Below, one piece after another: positions 48,901 to 56,061 of a DNA stretch of 64,000 nucleotides. Made by a program: the position numbers and the translations under genes. The stretch's first letter is position 1; the number at the start of each line of letters is the position of its first letter. The notes under the pieces are model-generated. The model had not been told where the DNA came from. It searched no databases and saw only the letters and a list, made by a program, of their open reading frames with translations. The stretch covers positions 2,356,001 to 2,420,000 of the forward strand of contig NZ_AP022601.1 in NCBI RefSeq assembly GCF_010726765.1. The letters are read 5' to 3'. Origin of the DNA: Mycobacterium gallinarum (lineage in GTDB: Bacteria > Actinomycetota > Actinomycetes > Mycobacteriales > Mycobacteriaceae).

Positions 48901-49143
48901 CAGGTGATCGGCGTTCCCGACGAGAAGTACGGTGAAGAGATCTGCGCCTGGATCAGGATGCGGGCCGGCCGCACACCACTGGACGCCGACGCCGTGCGGG
49001 CGTTCGCATCCGGAAAGCTCGCGCACTTCAAGATTCCGCGCTATGTACACGTCGTCGACGAGTTCCCGATGACGGTGACCGGCAAGGTCCGCAAGGTCGA
49101 GATGCGGACCGAGACGGTACGGCTCTTGGGGTTGGAAACCTAG
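45976..49143 (+). CDS. Double acyl-CoA synthetase (two complete FadD/AMP-ligase units in one frame)
   Basis: One uninterrupted frame of 1055 residues holds two full acyl-CoA synthetases. Unit 1 (about 1-521) has YTSGTTGFPKG from residue 168, GWFHSGDLV, and PRNASGKVLKTRL at its end. Unit 2 (about 522-1055) has YTSGTTGSPKG from residue 703, GWMHTGDLAVM, and MTVTGKVRKVEMR. Both catalytic lysines are present. The junction is a 20-residue linker, with an in-frame ATG at 47539 that could start unit 2 but has no ribosome site. AAGGAG five bases before ATG 45976 fixes the start. Either a natural fusion or one lost stop codon in a gene pair. Confidence 0.88.
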   Translation: MTTLVSPCTGITLSDVLRRHAGVRPDKVAFVDPRRRCTFFELDDRVTRLANALSARGIGHGDRVAVLGYNSIELVESWLAALRLGAIAVPVNFRMVADEIAYVLSDSGAAAVLVDIALAPAVEEACAKAPSVDTVITIGGDMDDIIAAADSAVAEVTVDDEAPAFIMYTSGTTGFPKGAVLTHRNLYLHAFSSIATLGNRDDDDCWMAVAPLFHTAGVSGMLPMFLNGRTAVIPPSGGFDPAAIVATIVEERVTSCWMTPAQWQIVCAMPDLGSRDLSRLCRVWWGAAPASTTLLRTMIDAFPHAEIIAAFGQTECSPITCLLRGEDALRKIGSVGTPMLNVETRIVDDQMNDVAQGEVGEIVYLGPLVMKEYWNKADETAEAFHGGWFHSGDLVRQDSDGYIYVVDRKKDMIISGGENIYCAEVENVLATCPKVAEVAIIGVPDVKWGETPLAVIVPRDAADPPTDDDIEAHCRQHLAPYKRPRRLAIVDTLPRNASGKVLKTRLREEYGAAESGTQAYAMGPTDTPLLDETIGANFERTATTYPDAEALVDVAGGRRWSYAELNAEIDLVARALIASGIERGDRVGIWAPNCPEWTILQYATAKIGAILVAVNPAYRTHELAYVLRQSGTRLLVSASAFKTSDYRSMVGEVLPETPDVTGVVFLDTGDWDALRARASQVSAADLRTRMDSLQPSDPINIQYTSGTTGSPKGATLSHHNILNNGFFVTELINLGPGERLCIPVPFYHCFGMVMGNLGCTTHGATMVIPAAGFDPAATLEAIEKERCTALYGVPTMFIAMLGHPDLGERDLSSLRTGIMAGATCPMELMKRCVNELNMSELAIAYGMTETSPVSCQTLIDDDLDRRTSTVGRAHPHVEIRIVDPETGHTVKRGQPGEFCTRGYSVMLGYWNDDDRTREAVDVDGWMHTGDLAVMRDDGYCMVIGRIKDMVIRGGENVYPREVEEFLHTHPDIDDAQVIGVPDEKYGEEICAWIRMRAGRTPLDADAVRAFASGKLAHFKIPRYVHVVDEFPMTVTGKVRKVEMRTETVRLLGLET

Positions 49144-49292
49144 TTCGAAGGCTGCGGCGGCCGGGCGGGCGCGTCGCGGCGCGCATGCCACCGCAACCGA
49201 AGCATCAGCAGGCCCCGGTGCGCACGCCACCCCGCAGACAGCGGGTCGCGCCAGACCGGCGCGTGCCGTTTCGGATCGGGTTCGATATGCAC
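49140..49292 (-). CDS. Possible 50-residue basic protein
   Basis: A short frame starting at GTG 49292 (HIEPDPKRHAPVWRDPL) and ending in a TAG that overlaps the fadD stop. It is rich in Arg, Pro and Trp. Third-position GC is high, as in real genes of this window, and the codons are not rare. No ribosome site is evident and I do not recognise the protein. It may be a chance frame. Confidence 0.3.
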   Translation of the reverse strand: MHIEPDPKRHAPVWRDPLSAGWRAHRGLLMLRLRWHARRDAPARPPQPSN

Positions 49293-49380
49293 GAATCCAT
49301 TGTGCCGTCTGTGCCCGCAGCCGTCATTCGCGGCGCACTGCCTACGAGGTGAACAGCGACCGAACTGTAATCCGCGAAGG

Positions 49381-49404
49381 GCCCCGTGACCTCCGTCGCG
49401 GGGC
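49381..49404. terminator. Hairpin between fadD and the ABC importer genes
   Basis: GCCCCG (49381-49386) pairs with CGGGGC (49399-49404) around a 12-base loop, followed on the plus strand by TCTTCT. It lies between the convergent fadD fusion and the ABC ATPase gene and probably ends the echA13-fadE-fadD transcript. Confidence 0.55.
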
Positions 49405-49418
49405 TCTTCTGAGCGCGG

Positions 49419-50243
49419 TTATGCGCCTTTACCGCGCAGTTCGTGCGACAACGCCTCGAGCTCGTCACCGCCGGCCATCTCCTGTGTGAGGTGCTCGAGC
49501 GTGATGTCGTCGTATGTGCAGTCCAGCTTCTGACGACCCCGGTTGAGCAGCACGAAGTGGTCACCCACCATGTGCGCGTGATGCGGATTGTGTGTGATGA
49601 ACACCACGCCGAAACCGGCCTCTTTGGCGGCGGTGATGTACTTCAACACCACCCCTGACTGCTTGACACCCAGTGCCGCGGTCGGCTCATCGAGGATGAG
49701 CACTCGCGCACCGAAGAACACGGCCCGCGCGATCGCCACGCATTGCCGCTGACCACCGGAGAGCGAGCCGATGGGCACGTCGACGTCGGGCAGTTCGATG
49801 CCCATCTTCGCAAGTTCGGACAACGTGGTGGCACGCATCGCGTTCGAGTCCAACGAGAACGGAAAGGACTTCTTCCGAAGCTCTTGGCCGAGGAAGAAGT
49901 TGCGCCACACCGGCATCAGCGGCACGACGGCCAGATTCTGATAGACCGTCGCGATCCCCTTGCCCAGTGCATCTTTCGGTGATGCGAGGCGGGCGGGCTC
50001 ACCGTCGACGAGCAGTTCGCCCTCGCTCGGCGGGTGGTACCCGGCGATGATCTTGATCAGCGTGGACTTGCCTGCGCCGTTGTCGCCGAGAATCCCCGTC
50101 ACCTCGCCGGCGTGTACACGTAGCGAGATGTCTTTCAGCGCAGTGATGTTGCCGTACATCTTGCCGATGCTCTTCAGCTCGACCAGCGGCACCTTGCCTC
50201 CGGACGGAGCTTCTTCGACATGTTGGTCAACGGTTGCGGTCAT
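49419..50243 (-). CDS. ABC transporter ATPase (carbohydrate/inositol importer)
   Basis: A 274-residue single ATPase domain: Walker A GDNGAGKST, Q-loop VYQNLAVVP, signature LSGGQRQ, Walker B LILDEPTAAL and the H-loop ITHNPHH. It belongs to the ribose/fructose (FrcA-like) importer group, with one ATPase unit rather than the tandem pair of RbsA. Third gene of the binding-protein/permease/ATPase operon next to the inositol genes, so myo-inositol uptake is the likely role. Confidence 0.92.
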   Translation of the reverse strand: MTATVDQHVEEAPSGGKVPLVELKSIGKMYGNITALKDISLRVHAGEVTGILGDNGAGKSTLIKIIAGYHPPSEGELLVDGEPARLASPKDALGKGIATVYQNLAVVPLMPVWRNFFLGQELRKKSFPFSLDSNAMRATTLSELAKMGIELPDVDVPIGSLSGGQRQCVAIARAVFFGARVLILDEPTAALGVKQSGVVLKYITAAKEAGFGVVFITHNPHHAHMVGDHFVLLNRGRQKLDCTYDDITLEHLTQEMAGGDELEALSHELRGKGA

Positions 50244-50246
50244 GGT

Positions 50247-51305
50247 TCACCTCTTAGCGGCGTAGTTGCGGAATGCGTTGTTGGCGATGACCGCGAACAG
50301 CAGCATCACGCCCATGAAGAACTTGAACCAGTCTGGTTCCCAGCCTGCATAAACGATGCCCTGCTGCACCATGCCGAAGATGAACGCGCCGATCGCGGCA
50401 CCGATGGCCGTCCCGTATCCGCCCGTCAGCAGACACCCGCCGATGACGGCAGCAATGATGTAGATGAACTCCTGCCCCACTCCCTGGCCGGACTGAACAG
50501 TGTTGTACGAGAACAGAAGATGCATGCCGGAAAACCATGCCGCGAACCCGACGAACATGAAAAGCCCGATCTTCACCGCGGTGACGGGCACGCCGACAGC
50601 ACGCGCACTTTCCGCGTCGCCACCGACGGCGAAGATCCAGTTACCGATCTTGGTCTTGAACAGCACGTAGGTCGCGATCAAGGTGAACAGCAGCCACCAC
50701 AGCACCGTGATGCGCACGGGCACCCCGAAGATCGTCAGCGTCGACGCGAACACGGCACGGGCGGACTCCCAGCCCTGCATATCGCTCACGCTGGGCGTGG
50801 CGACAGCCCCGGAAACCCATTTGGTCACGGCGATATTCGCACCGGTCAACATCAACAGGGTCCCGAGCGTGATCAGGAAGCTCGGGATCTTGGTTCTCAT
50901 CACCATGTACCCGTTGAAGAATCCGACGGCGAGCGACAGGATGAGCGCCAAACCCGCCCCCGCCCACAGGTTCAGATGAAAGTTCCAGGCCAGCATGGAC
51001 GCCGCCAGGGAACCTGTGGTGACCGCGACGCCGGCCGACAGGTCGAACTCACCGCCGATCATCAGCAGGGCGACTGCGCACGCCATGATTCCGATGGTCG
51101 AGCTGCCGTAGAGCACTGTGGCCAGCGATTCGGCCGACCTGAACGGCGGCGCCATGATGAAGAAGAAGATGAAGATGATGACCGCGCCGATCAGCGCACC
51201 CATCTCGGGGCGAATCAGCATCCGTTGTATGCGGTTTCGCTCTTTGACACGTTCGTCGCGAACGACCTTACGTTCGGCGAGGTCGACTCCGGTACTGGTA
51301 CTCAT
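50247..51305 (-). CDS. ABC transporter permease (RbsC/FrcB-like)
   Basis: A 352-residue permease with eight to ten membrane segments and the conserved cytoplasmic signature GGDAESARAVGVPV, a hallmark of RbsC/BPD_transp_2 permeases. The ATG at 51305 (MSTSTGVDL) follows AGGAAG; the frame opens 18 codons further upstream inside the binding-protein gene. It works with the ATPase encoded three bases downstream and the lipoprotein encoded upstream. Confidence 0.92.
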   Translation of the reverse strand: MSTSTGVDLAERKVVRDERVKERNRIQRMLIRPEMGALIGAVIIFIFFFIMAPPFRSAESLATVLYGSSTIGIMACAVALLMIGGEFDLSAGVAVTTGSLAASMLAWNFHLNLWAGAGLALILSLAVGFFNGYMVMRTKIPSFLITLGTLLMLTGANIAVTKWVSGAVATPSVSDMQGWESARAVFASTLTIFGVPVRITVLWWLLFTLIATYVLFKTKIGNWIFAVGGDAESARAVGVPVTAVKIGLFMFVGFAAWFSGMHLLFSYNTVQSGQGVGQEFIYIIAAVIGGCLLTGGYGTAIGAAIGAFIFGMVQQGIVYAGWEPDWFKFFMGVMLLFAVIANNAFRNYAAKR

Positions 51306-51336
51306 CAGTGCACTTCCTTCTTCGCGCAAGTCCTCA

Positions 51337-52323
51337 TCAGCGGGTTCCGCCCTTCGCAAACTCGGCCACGGCGTCGACGTTCGTCTTGTCGATGAACGCC
51401 GGACCGGTCAGGGTCTCCTTGCCGCCCCCGATCACGTTGCCGTTGTTCAGGTACAGCCACAGCGAGTCGATCGACAGATAACCCTGCAGGAACGGCTGCT
51501 GATCGACGGCCCATTGCACGCTGCCGTCCTGGATCGCGCTGACGAGCGCGGCGTTGGTGTCGAAGGTGCCGATCCTGGCGTTGCTGCCCGCGTTCTTCGC
51601 CGATTGCACAGCGGTCAACGCGAACGGCGCCCCCAGCGTCACCACGTAGTCGACGCTCGGGTCCTGTTGCAGCTTCGCGGTGATCGTCGATTCGACCGAC
51701 GGCATGTCCTTGCCGTTGACGTTGAGGTTCTCGGTCGCGGGGAAATTGCTCTTCACACCGGCACAGCGGTCTTCGAGGCCGACGTGCCCCTGTTCCTGAA
51801 TGACACAGAGCACCTTCTTCGCGCCGTCCTGCTTGAGCCGGTCCCCAGCGGCCTGGCCCGCGATGAACTCGTCCTGCCCGAAGAACTCCTTGACACCCAT
51901 TTGCTGCCAGGCGTCGCCGCCTGCGTTGAACGCGACGACGGGAATGCCCTTGGCCTCTGCGGCCGCGACGGCGGCACGCATCGCATCGGGCTTGGCGAGC
52001 GTGAGCGCAATGCCATCGACTCCGCTGTCGATCGCGGTCTGTACGAGGTTGGCCTGGTTGGGCGCTTCAGGATCGTTCGAATAGCGCAGCTCGATGTTGT
52101 CCTTCTTCGCCGCGGTCTCTGCGCCCTTGCGGATCAGATCCCAGAACGAGTCACCCGGCACTTCGTGGGTGATCATCGCGATCGTCGCGCGCGGCGTGTC
52201 GACGGTGCCGCCGCCCATCCCGCCTTCGCTCTCCCGCGGCTTACCGCCGGTGGACGAACACGACGCGATTCCCAGTACGAGCACGGTCACCCCGGCCATC
52301 GCCGCGAGCCGACTAATCCTCAT
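51337..52323 (-). CDS. Sugar/inositol-binding lipoprotein of ABC importer
   Basis: A 328-residue periplasmic-binding protein (type I fold, as RbsB). The signal peptide ends in the lipobox LGIASC, so it is a lipoprotein. The ligand-binding pieces SFWDLIRKGAE, AIDSGVDGIALTLAKP and VVAFNAGGD are typical. ATG 52323 follows AAGGAG; the frame opens further up without need. It is the first gene of the importer operon, and its promoter overlaps the 22-bp element at 52395-52416, tying it to the iol genes. Confidence 0.9.
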   Translation of the reverse strand: MRISRLAAMAGVTVLVLGIASCSSTGGKPRESEGGMGGGTVDTPRATIAMITHEVPGDSFWDLIRKGAETAAKKDNIELRYSNDPEAPNQANLVQTAIDSGVDGIALTLAKPDAMRAAVAAAEAKGIPVVAFNAGGDAWQQMGVKEFFGQDEFIAGQAAGDRLKQDGAKKVLCVIQEQGHVGLEDRCAGVKSNFPATENLNVNGKDMPSVESTITAKLQQDPSVDYVVTLGAPFALTAVQSAKNAGSNARIGTFDTNAALVSAIQDGSVQWAVDQQPFLQGYLSIDSLWLYLNNGNVIGGGKETLTGPAFIDKTNVDAVAEFAKGGTR

Positions 52324-52394
52324 TGAATCTCCTTGCCCTTTGCGTGCGACGTAGCACACCTCAAGGATCGATGTAATACGCCTCACAGCAGAAA

Positions 52395-52416
52395 GTCAAT
52401 AGTTTGTCCTGACATT
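52395..52416. promoter_or_regulatory. Iol operator, copy 1 (22 bp, identical to 54085-54106)
   Basis: The core TGTCCTGACA is a palindrome (TGTC/GACA), embedded in a 22-base string repeated exactly, in the opposite orientation, at 54085-54106. On the minus strand its end supplies TTGACT, a -35 box followed 17 bases later by TTACAT, for the importer operon. It lies mid-way between the binding-protein and hydroxypyruvate-isomerase-like genes, so binding would affect both. GntR/UTRA regulators often use such sites; the regulator gene is 0.9 kb away. Confidence 0.8.
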
Positions 52417-52480
52417 AGGACTGCACATCAAATGTTAGGGTTCCGCTCGTGGCGCCCACAGCGAAGGAGGCGAGGTTGCC

Positions 52481-53269
52481 ATGGCAGAGTTTGAGCTTGC
52501 GGTCTGTTCGGAGATGGTCTTCACGGAGCTACCGATCCTCGAACGGGTGCGCCGAATCCACGAGATGGGCTTCGCCGTCGAGATCTGGAGCTGGCACGAC
52601 AAAGACCTCGATGCGCTCGCGGCCACCGGCGCCCGCTTCACCTCGATGACGGGTTACCTGCACGGCGATCTGATCGATCCCGCCAGCGCCGAAGAGGTGG
52701 TCCGCACCGCGGAGCTCTCTATCAAAGCCGCTGAGACACTGGGTGTTCCGCGACTCAACCTGCATACCGCCGAGCTCGACGGCGAAGGAAACGCCGTGCG
52801 ACCGCGGCAGCGCGCGATCGGCGAGATGTGGCTGACCGCGCTGCGCACCCTCGAGCGCATCGGTGATCTCGGAGCCGAGGCCGGCGTGCAGTTCTGCGTC
52901 GAGAACCTCAACACGATCGTCGATCATCCCGGCATCCCGCTGGCCCGCGCCAAGGACACGTTGGCCCTGATCGCGGGCGTGGCACATCCGAACGTGAAGA
53001 TGATGCTCGACCTGTACCACGCCCAGATCGGCGAGGGCAATCTCATCGAGCTGATCCGTCGTTGCGGCGATGCGATCGGCGAGATCCAGGTGGCCGACGT
53101 CCCCGGACGCTGCGAGCCCGGAACCGGTGAGATCAACTACCCCGCTATCGCAAAGGCGCTGCGCGAGGTCGGCTTCACCGGCACCATCGGCATGGAGGCG
53201 TGGGCATCCGTCGACAGCATCGAAGGCAGTGAAGCGGCACTGGAAGCCTTTCGGGCCGCGTTCTCGTGA
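52481..53269 (+). CDS. Hydroxypyruvate isomerase-like TIM barrel protein
   Basis: A 262-residue xylose-isomerase-like barrel of the Hyi/OtnI group: metal ligands lie in FCVENLN, MMLDLYHAQIGEGNL, IQVADVPGRCEPGTGEINY and GMEAWAS. Such enzymes interconvert hydroxypyruvate and tartronate semialdehyde or isomerise related keto acids. ATG 52481 after AAGGAGG. It is expressed from the divergent promoter shared with the inositol importer. Its step in the pathway is not clear; an inositol-derived keto intermediate is plausible. Confidence 0.88.
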   Translation: MAEFELAVCSEMVFTELPILERVRRIHEMGFAVEIWSWHDKDLDALAATGARFTSMTGYLHGDLIDPASAEEVVRTAELSIKAAETLGVPRLNLHTAELDGEGNAVRPRQRAIGEMWLTALRTLERIGDLGAEAGVQFCVENLNTIVDHPGIPLARAKDTLALIAGVAHPNVKMMLDLYHAQIGEGNLIELIRRCGDAIGEIQVADVPGRCEPGTGEINYPAIAKALREVGFTGTIGMEAWASVDSIEGSEAALEAFRAAFS

Positions 53270-53282
53270 CCCGCGAGAAAAG

Positions 53283-54014
53283 CTAGCGGTCGACCAAGGT
53301 CGTGTCGAAGTAGTACCGCGACGCGCGGTAGCAGTGTGTACCGAACTCGACCGCAGTGCCCGAGTCGTCGAACGCGGTCCGCGCCATGGTCAGAAGGGGA
53401 GCGTTGAGTTTCTCCCCGAGCAGGCGAGCCTCGGTGCGCGTGGCACCCTTTGCCCCGATGCGCTGACGCGCCAGGCGGATGTGCACGCCGCGCGAACGCA
53501 GCGACTGATACAGGCCGACGGTCTCGAGCTCGTCCGCTTCGGGCGCGATCTCGACCGGAAGGTGGTTGATCATCACCGCGAGCGGTTCGCCGTTGGCACA
53601 TCGCAGTCGGTGGATGGTGACGACCTCGCGGTCCTCGGAGATGCTGAGCTCGCGCGCGATCTCCTCGTCGGGCTTGCCAACGGAGTACTCGAGCAACTGA
53701 GTTGTCGGTTCCTGGCCGGCGCGGGCGAGGTCGTCGAAAAGGCTTGTCAGCTCGACGCGCCGGTGAACCGGATTCTGTACGACCTGCGTGCCAACACCGC
53801 GCTTGCGAACCAGCAGTCCCTTGTCGACGAGCTCCTGGATCGCACGCCTCGTCGTAGGCCGCGAAAGCGTCAATCTCTTCGCCAACGCCAGCTCATTCTC
53901 GAAACGGTCACCGGGCGCGAGTTCGCCATCGCGTATCGCCGCCTCGATGGCCTGAGCGAGCTGATAGTAGAGAGGAACAGGGCTTGACCTGTCGAGCTCC
54001 ACTGTCAGGGACAC
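53283..54014 (-). CDS. GntR/HutC family regulator with UTRA domain
   Basis: A 243-residue regulator: GntR winged helix at residues 10-75 (PLYYQLAQAIEAAIRDGEL and LSRPTTRRAIQELVDKGLL) and a UTRA ligand-binding domain behind it. It is divergent from iolC and convergent with the hydroxypyruvate-isomerase-like gene. The identical 22-bp elements at 52395 and 54085 bracket its gene, so it most likely controls the importer and the iol operon in response to an inositol intermediate, and itself. Confidence 0.9.
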   Translation of the reverse strand: MSLTVELDRSSPVPLYYQLAQAIEAAIRDGELAPGDRFENELALAKRLTLSRPTTRRAIQELVDKGLLVRKRGVGTQVVQNPVHRRVELTSLFDDLARAGQEPTTQLLEYSVGKPDEEIARELSISEDREVVTIHRLRCANGEPLAVMINHLPVEIAPEADELETVGLYQSLRSRGVHIRLARQRIGAKGATRTEARLLGEKLNAPLLTMARTAFDDSGTAVEFGTHCYRASRYYFDTTLVDR

Positions 54015-54084
54015 GTTGTCTCCGATCTGCTGAGGGATCAGACAAAGAGTAGCTGAATCCTAGCACCCTATGATCGAAAGATAG

Positions 54085-54106
54085 AATGTCAGGACAAACT
54101 ATTGAC
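54085..54106. promoter_or_regulatory. Iol operator, copy 2 (22 bp, identical to 52395-52416)
   Basis: Same 22-base string as copy 1, inverted in the window. It carries the palindrome TGTCAGGACA and ends in TTGAC, here continued to TTGACA, a perfect -35 box reading toward iolC. In both copies GTGAGG follows 9-10 bases after the TTGAC. It lies 71 bases from the GntR start and 62 bases from the iolC start, nearly the same geometry as copy 1 (72 and 64). Confidence 0.82.
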
Positions 54107-54168
54107 ATGGCCGAGTGAGGACGGGCACAGTCATATACAGCCATCCCCTACTCGTGGAGAGCCGACCC

Positions 54169-55173
54169 TTGACGACTACACAGCCACATGACGTACTCGC
54201 CATCGGGCGCTGCGGCGTCGATGTTTATCCGCTGCAGATCGGGGTGGGCCTGCAGGATGTCGAGACTTTCGGCAAGTTCCTCGGCGGCAGCGCCGCCAAC
54301 GTCGCGGTGGCCGCGGCACGCCTCGGTAACCGCTCGGCCCTGATCTCCGGTGTGGGCGCCGACCCGTTCGGAAAGTTCGTCAGCAACGAATTGGCCCGCC
54401 TCGGCGTCGACAACCGCCACGTGGTGACCAACGACGAATACCCGACGCCCGTTACCTTCTGCGAAATTTTCCCACCCGACGACTTCCCCCTGTACTTCTA
54501 CCGTCGCCCCAAGGCACCGGACCTGCAGATCAGTGCTGATGACATCGATACCGAGGCCGTACACTCGGCGCGGCTCTACTGGTCGACCGTGACCGGGCTG
54601 TCCGAAGAGCCGAGCCGCAGTGCGCATTTCGCGGCATGGTCGGCTCGCGACGAGCGCTCGCGCGAAGAGGATCAGCACCGCGACCGGGCGCCGCTCACAG
54701 TCCTCGACCTCGACTACCGCCCGATGTTCTGGGACTCCCCCGCCGCCGCCACCGAACAGGTCCAGCGGGCCCTGCAGCATGTCACCGTCGCGGTGGGCAA
54801 CCGCGAGGAGTGCCAGATCGCCGTCGGTGAATCCAACCCGCACAAGGCCGCCGATGCGCTACTGGACCTCGGCGTCGAGCTGGCGATCGTGAAGCAGGGG
54901 CCGCGCGGCGTCCTTGGCAAGACCAAGCGCAGCTCGGTGACGGTGCCACCCAACGAGGTCGACGTCGTCAACGGCCTCGGCGCCGGGGATGCGTTCGGCG
55001 GCAGCCTGTGTCACGGCCTGCTGCACGGCTGGTCGCTGGAGAAGACCCTGCGCTACGCCAACGCCGCGGGTGCCATCGTCGCCTCCCGGCTGGAGTGCTC
55101 GACCGCGATGCCGACCGCCGCCGAGGTGGCCGAGCTCGCCGAACGTACAGCGGCGGAGGCCGTCAATGTCTAG
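54169..55173 (+). CDS. iolC: 5-dehydro-2-deoxygluconokinase
   Basis: A PfkB-family kinase of about 334 residues that phosphorylates 5-keto-2-deoxygluconate in myo-inositol breakdown. The motifs are the N-terminal GGSAANVAVAAARLG and the C-terminal NGLGAGDAFGGS, with GAGD holding the catalytic Asp. A TTG start at 54169 fits the GGAGAG seven bases before it; a GTG at 54154 is the alternative. It is the first gene of the iol operon, under the 22-bp element at 54085-54106. Confidence 0.92.
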   Translation: MTTTQPHDVLAIGRCGVDVYPLQIGVGLQDVETFGKFLGGSAANVAVAAARLGNRSALISGVGADPFGKFVSNELARLGVDNRHVVTNDEYPTPVTFCEIFPPDDFPLYFYRRPKAPDLQISADDIDTEAVHSARLYWSTVTGLSEEPSRSAHFAAWSARDERSREEDQHRDRAPLTVLDLDYRPMFWDSPAAATEQVQRALQHVTVAVGNREECQIAVGESNPHKAADALLDLGVELAIVKQGPRGVLGKTKRSSVTVPPNEVDVVNGLGAGDAFGGSLCHGLLHGWSLEKTLRYANAAGAIVASRLECSTAMPTAAEVAELAERTAAEAVNV

Positions 55174-56059
55174 ATCACTGTCCGGCGCACTATGCACCGA
55201 CTACGCGGCGATCACCGAGCTGCGTGCCACCGATCCCGGGGCGATAGCCCGCGCATGGCAGAACCGCGTCACGCGCCCGACCATCAGGGGCAACGGCCGT
55301 CTGATGATCGTGGCCGCCGACCACCCCGCCCGCGGTGCACTCGCCGTCGGCACTCGCCCGACCGCGATGAACAGCCGCACCGACCTGCTTGACCGGCTGC
55401 GCGCGGCGCTCGCCGATCCCGGCGTCGACGGCGTCCTGGCCACCTCCGACATCCTCGACGACCTGGTGTTGCTCGGCGCGCTCGAGGACAAGGTCGTGTT
55501 CTCGTCGTTCAATCGCGGCGGGCTGGCCGGCGCGTCCTTCGAACTCGACGACAGGATGACGGCCGCCACAGCGGCGTCGACCACCGCAGCGAAGATGAAC
55601 GGCGGAAAGATGTTGTGCCGCATCGATCTCGATGACCCTGGCACCGTCGCGACCATGGCGGCGTGCGCACGCGCCGTTGACGAGCTGGCCGCAAACGGAC
55701 TCATCGCGATGCTGGAACCGTTCATGTCGTCCCGCGTCGATGGGAAGGTCCGCAACGACCTGTCCCCCGACGCAGTGATCAAGTCGATTCACATCGGCCA
55801 GGGCATCGGCTCGACGTCGGCCTACACGTGGATGAAGCTCCCGGTCGTTGACGAGATGGACCGCGTGATGGAGGCGACGACGCTGCCCACACTGCTGCTG
55901 GGCGGCGACCCGACCGATCCCGACGAAGCATTCGCGAGTTGGGAGAAGGCACTGGCGCTACCGTCGGTGCGGGGGCTCATCGTCGGACGAACGCTGCTCT
56001 ATCCACCGGACGACGACGTGGCCTCCGCCGTCGCGACCGCCGTATCGATGGTGAGGTGA
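55166..56059 (+). CDS. Cgl0159-family (beta/alpha)8 protein, candidate DKGP aldolase
   Basis: A 297-residue protein of the family named after C. glutamicum Cgl0159, found in actinobacterial iol clusters (MIVAADHPARGALAVG; DGVLATSDILDDLVLLGAL; EPFMSSRVDGKVRNDLS). Its fold relates to class I aldolases. There is no separate iolJ in this operon, so this protein probably cleaves 2-deoxy-5-keto-gluconate 6-phosphate; that is inference. The ATG lies inside the iolC end (8-base overlap), so the two are coupled. Confidence 0.85.
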   Translation: MSRSLSGALCTDYAAITELRATDPGAIARAWQNRVTRPTIRGNGRLMIVAADHPARGALAVGTRPTAMNSRTDLLDRLRAALADPGVDGVLATSDILDDLVLLGALEDKVVFSSFNRGGLAGASFELDDRMTAATAASTTAAKMNGGKMLCRIDLDDPGTVATMAACARAVDELAANGLIAMLEPFMSSRVDGKVRNDLSPDAVIKSIHIGQGIGSTSAYTWMKLPVVDEMDRVMEATTLPTLLLGGDPTDPDEAFASWEKALALPSVRGLIVGRTLLYPPDDDVASAVATAVSMVR

Positions 56060-56061
56060 CC

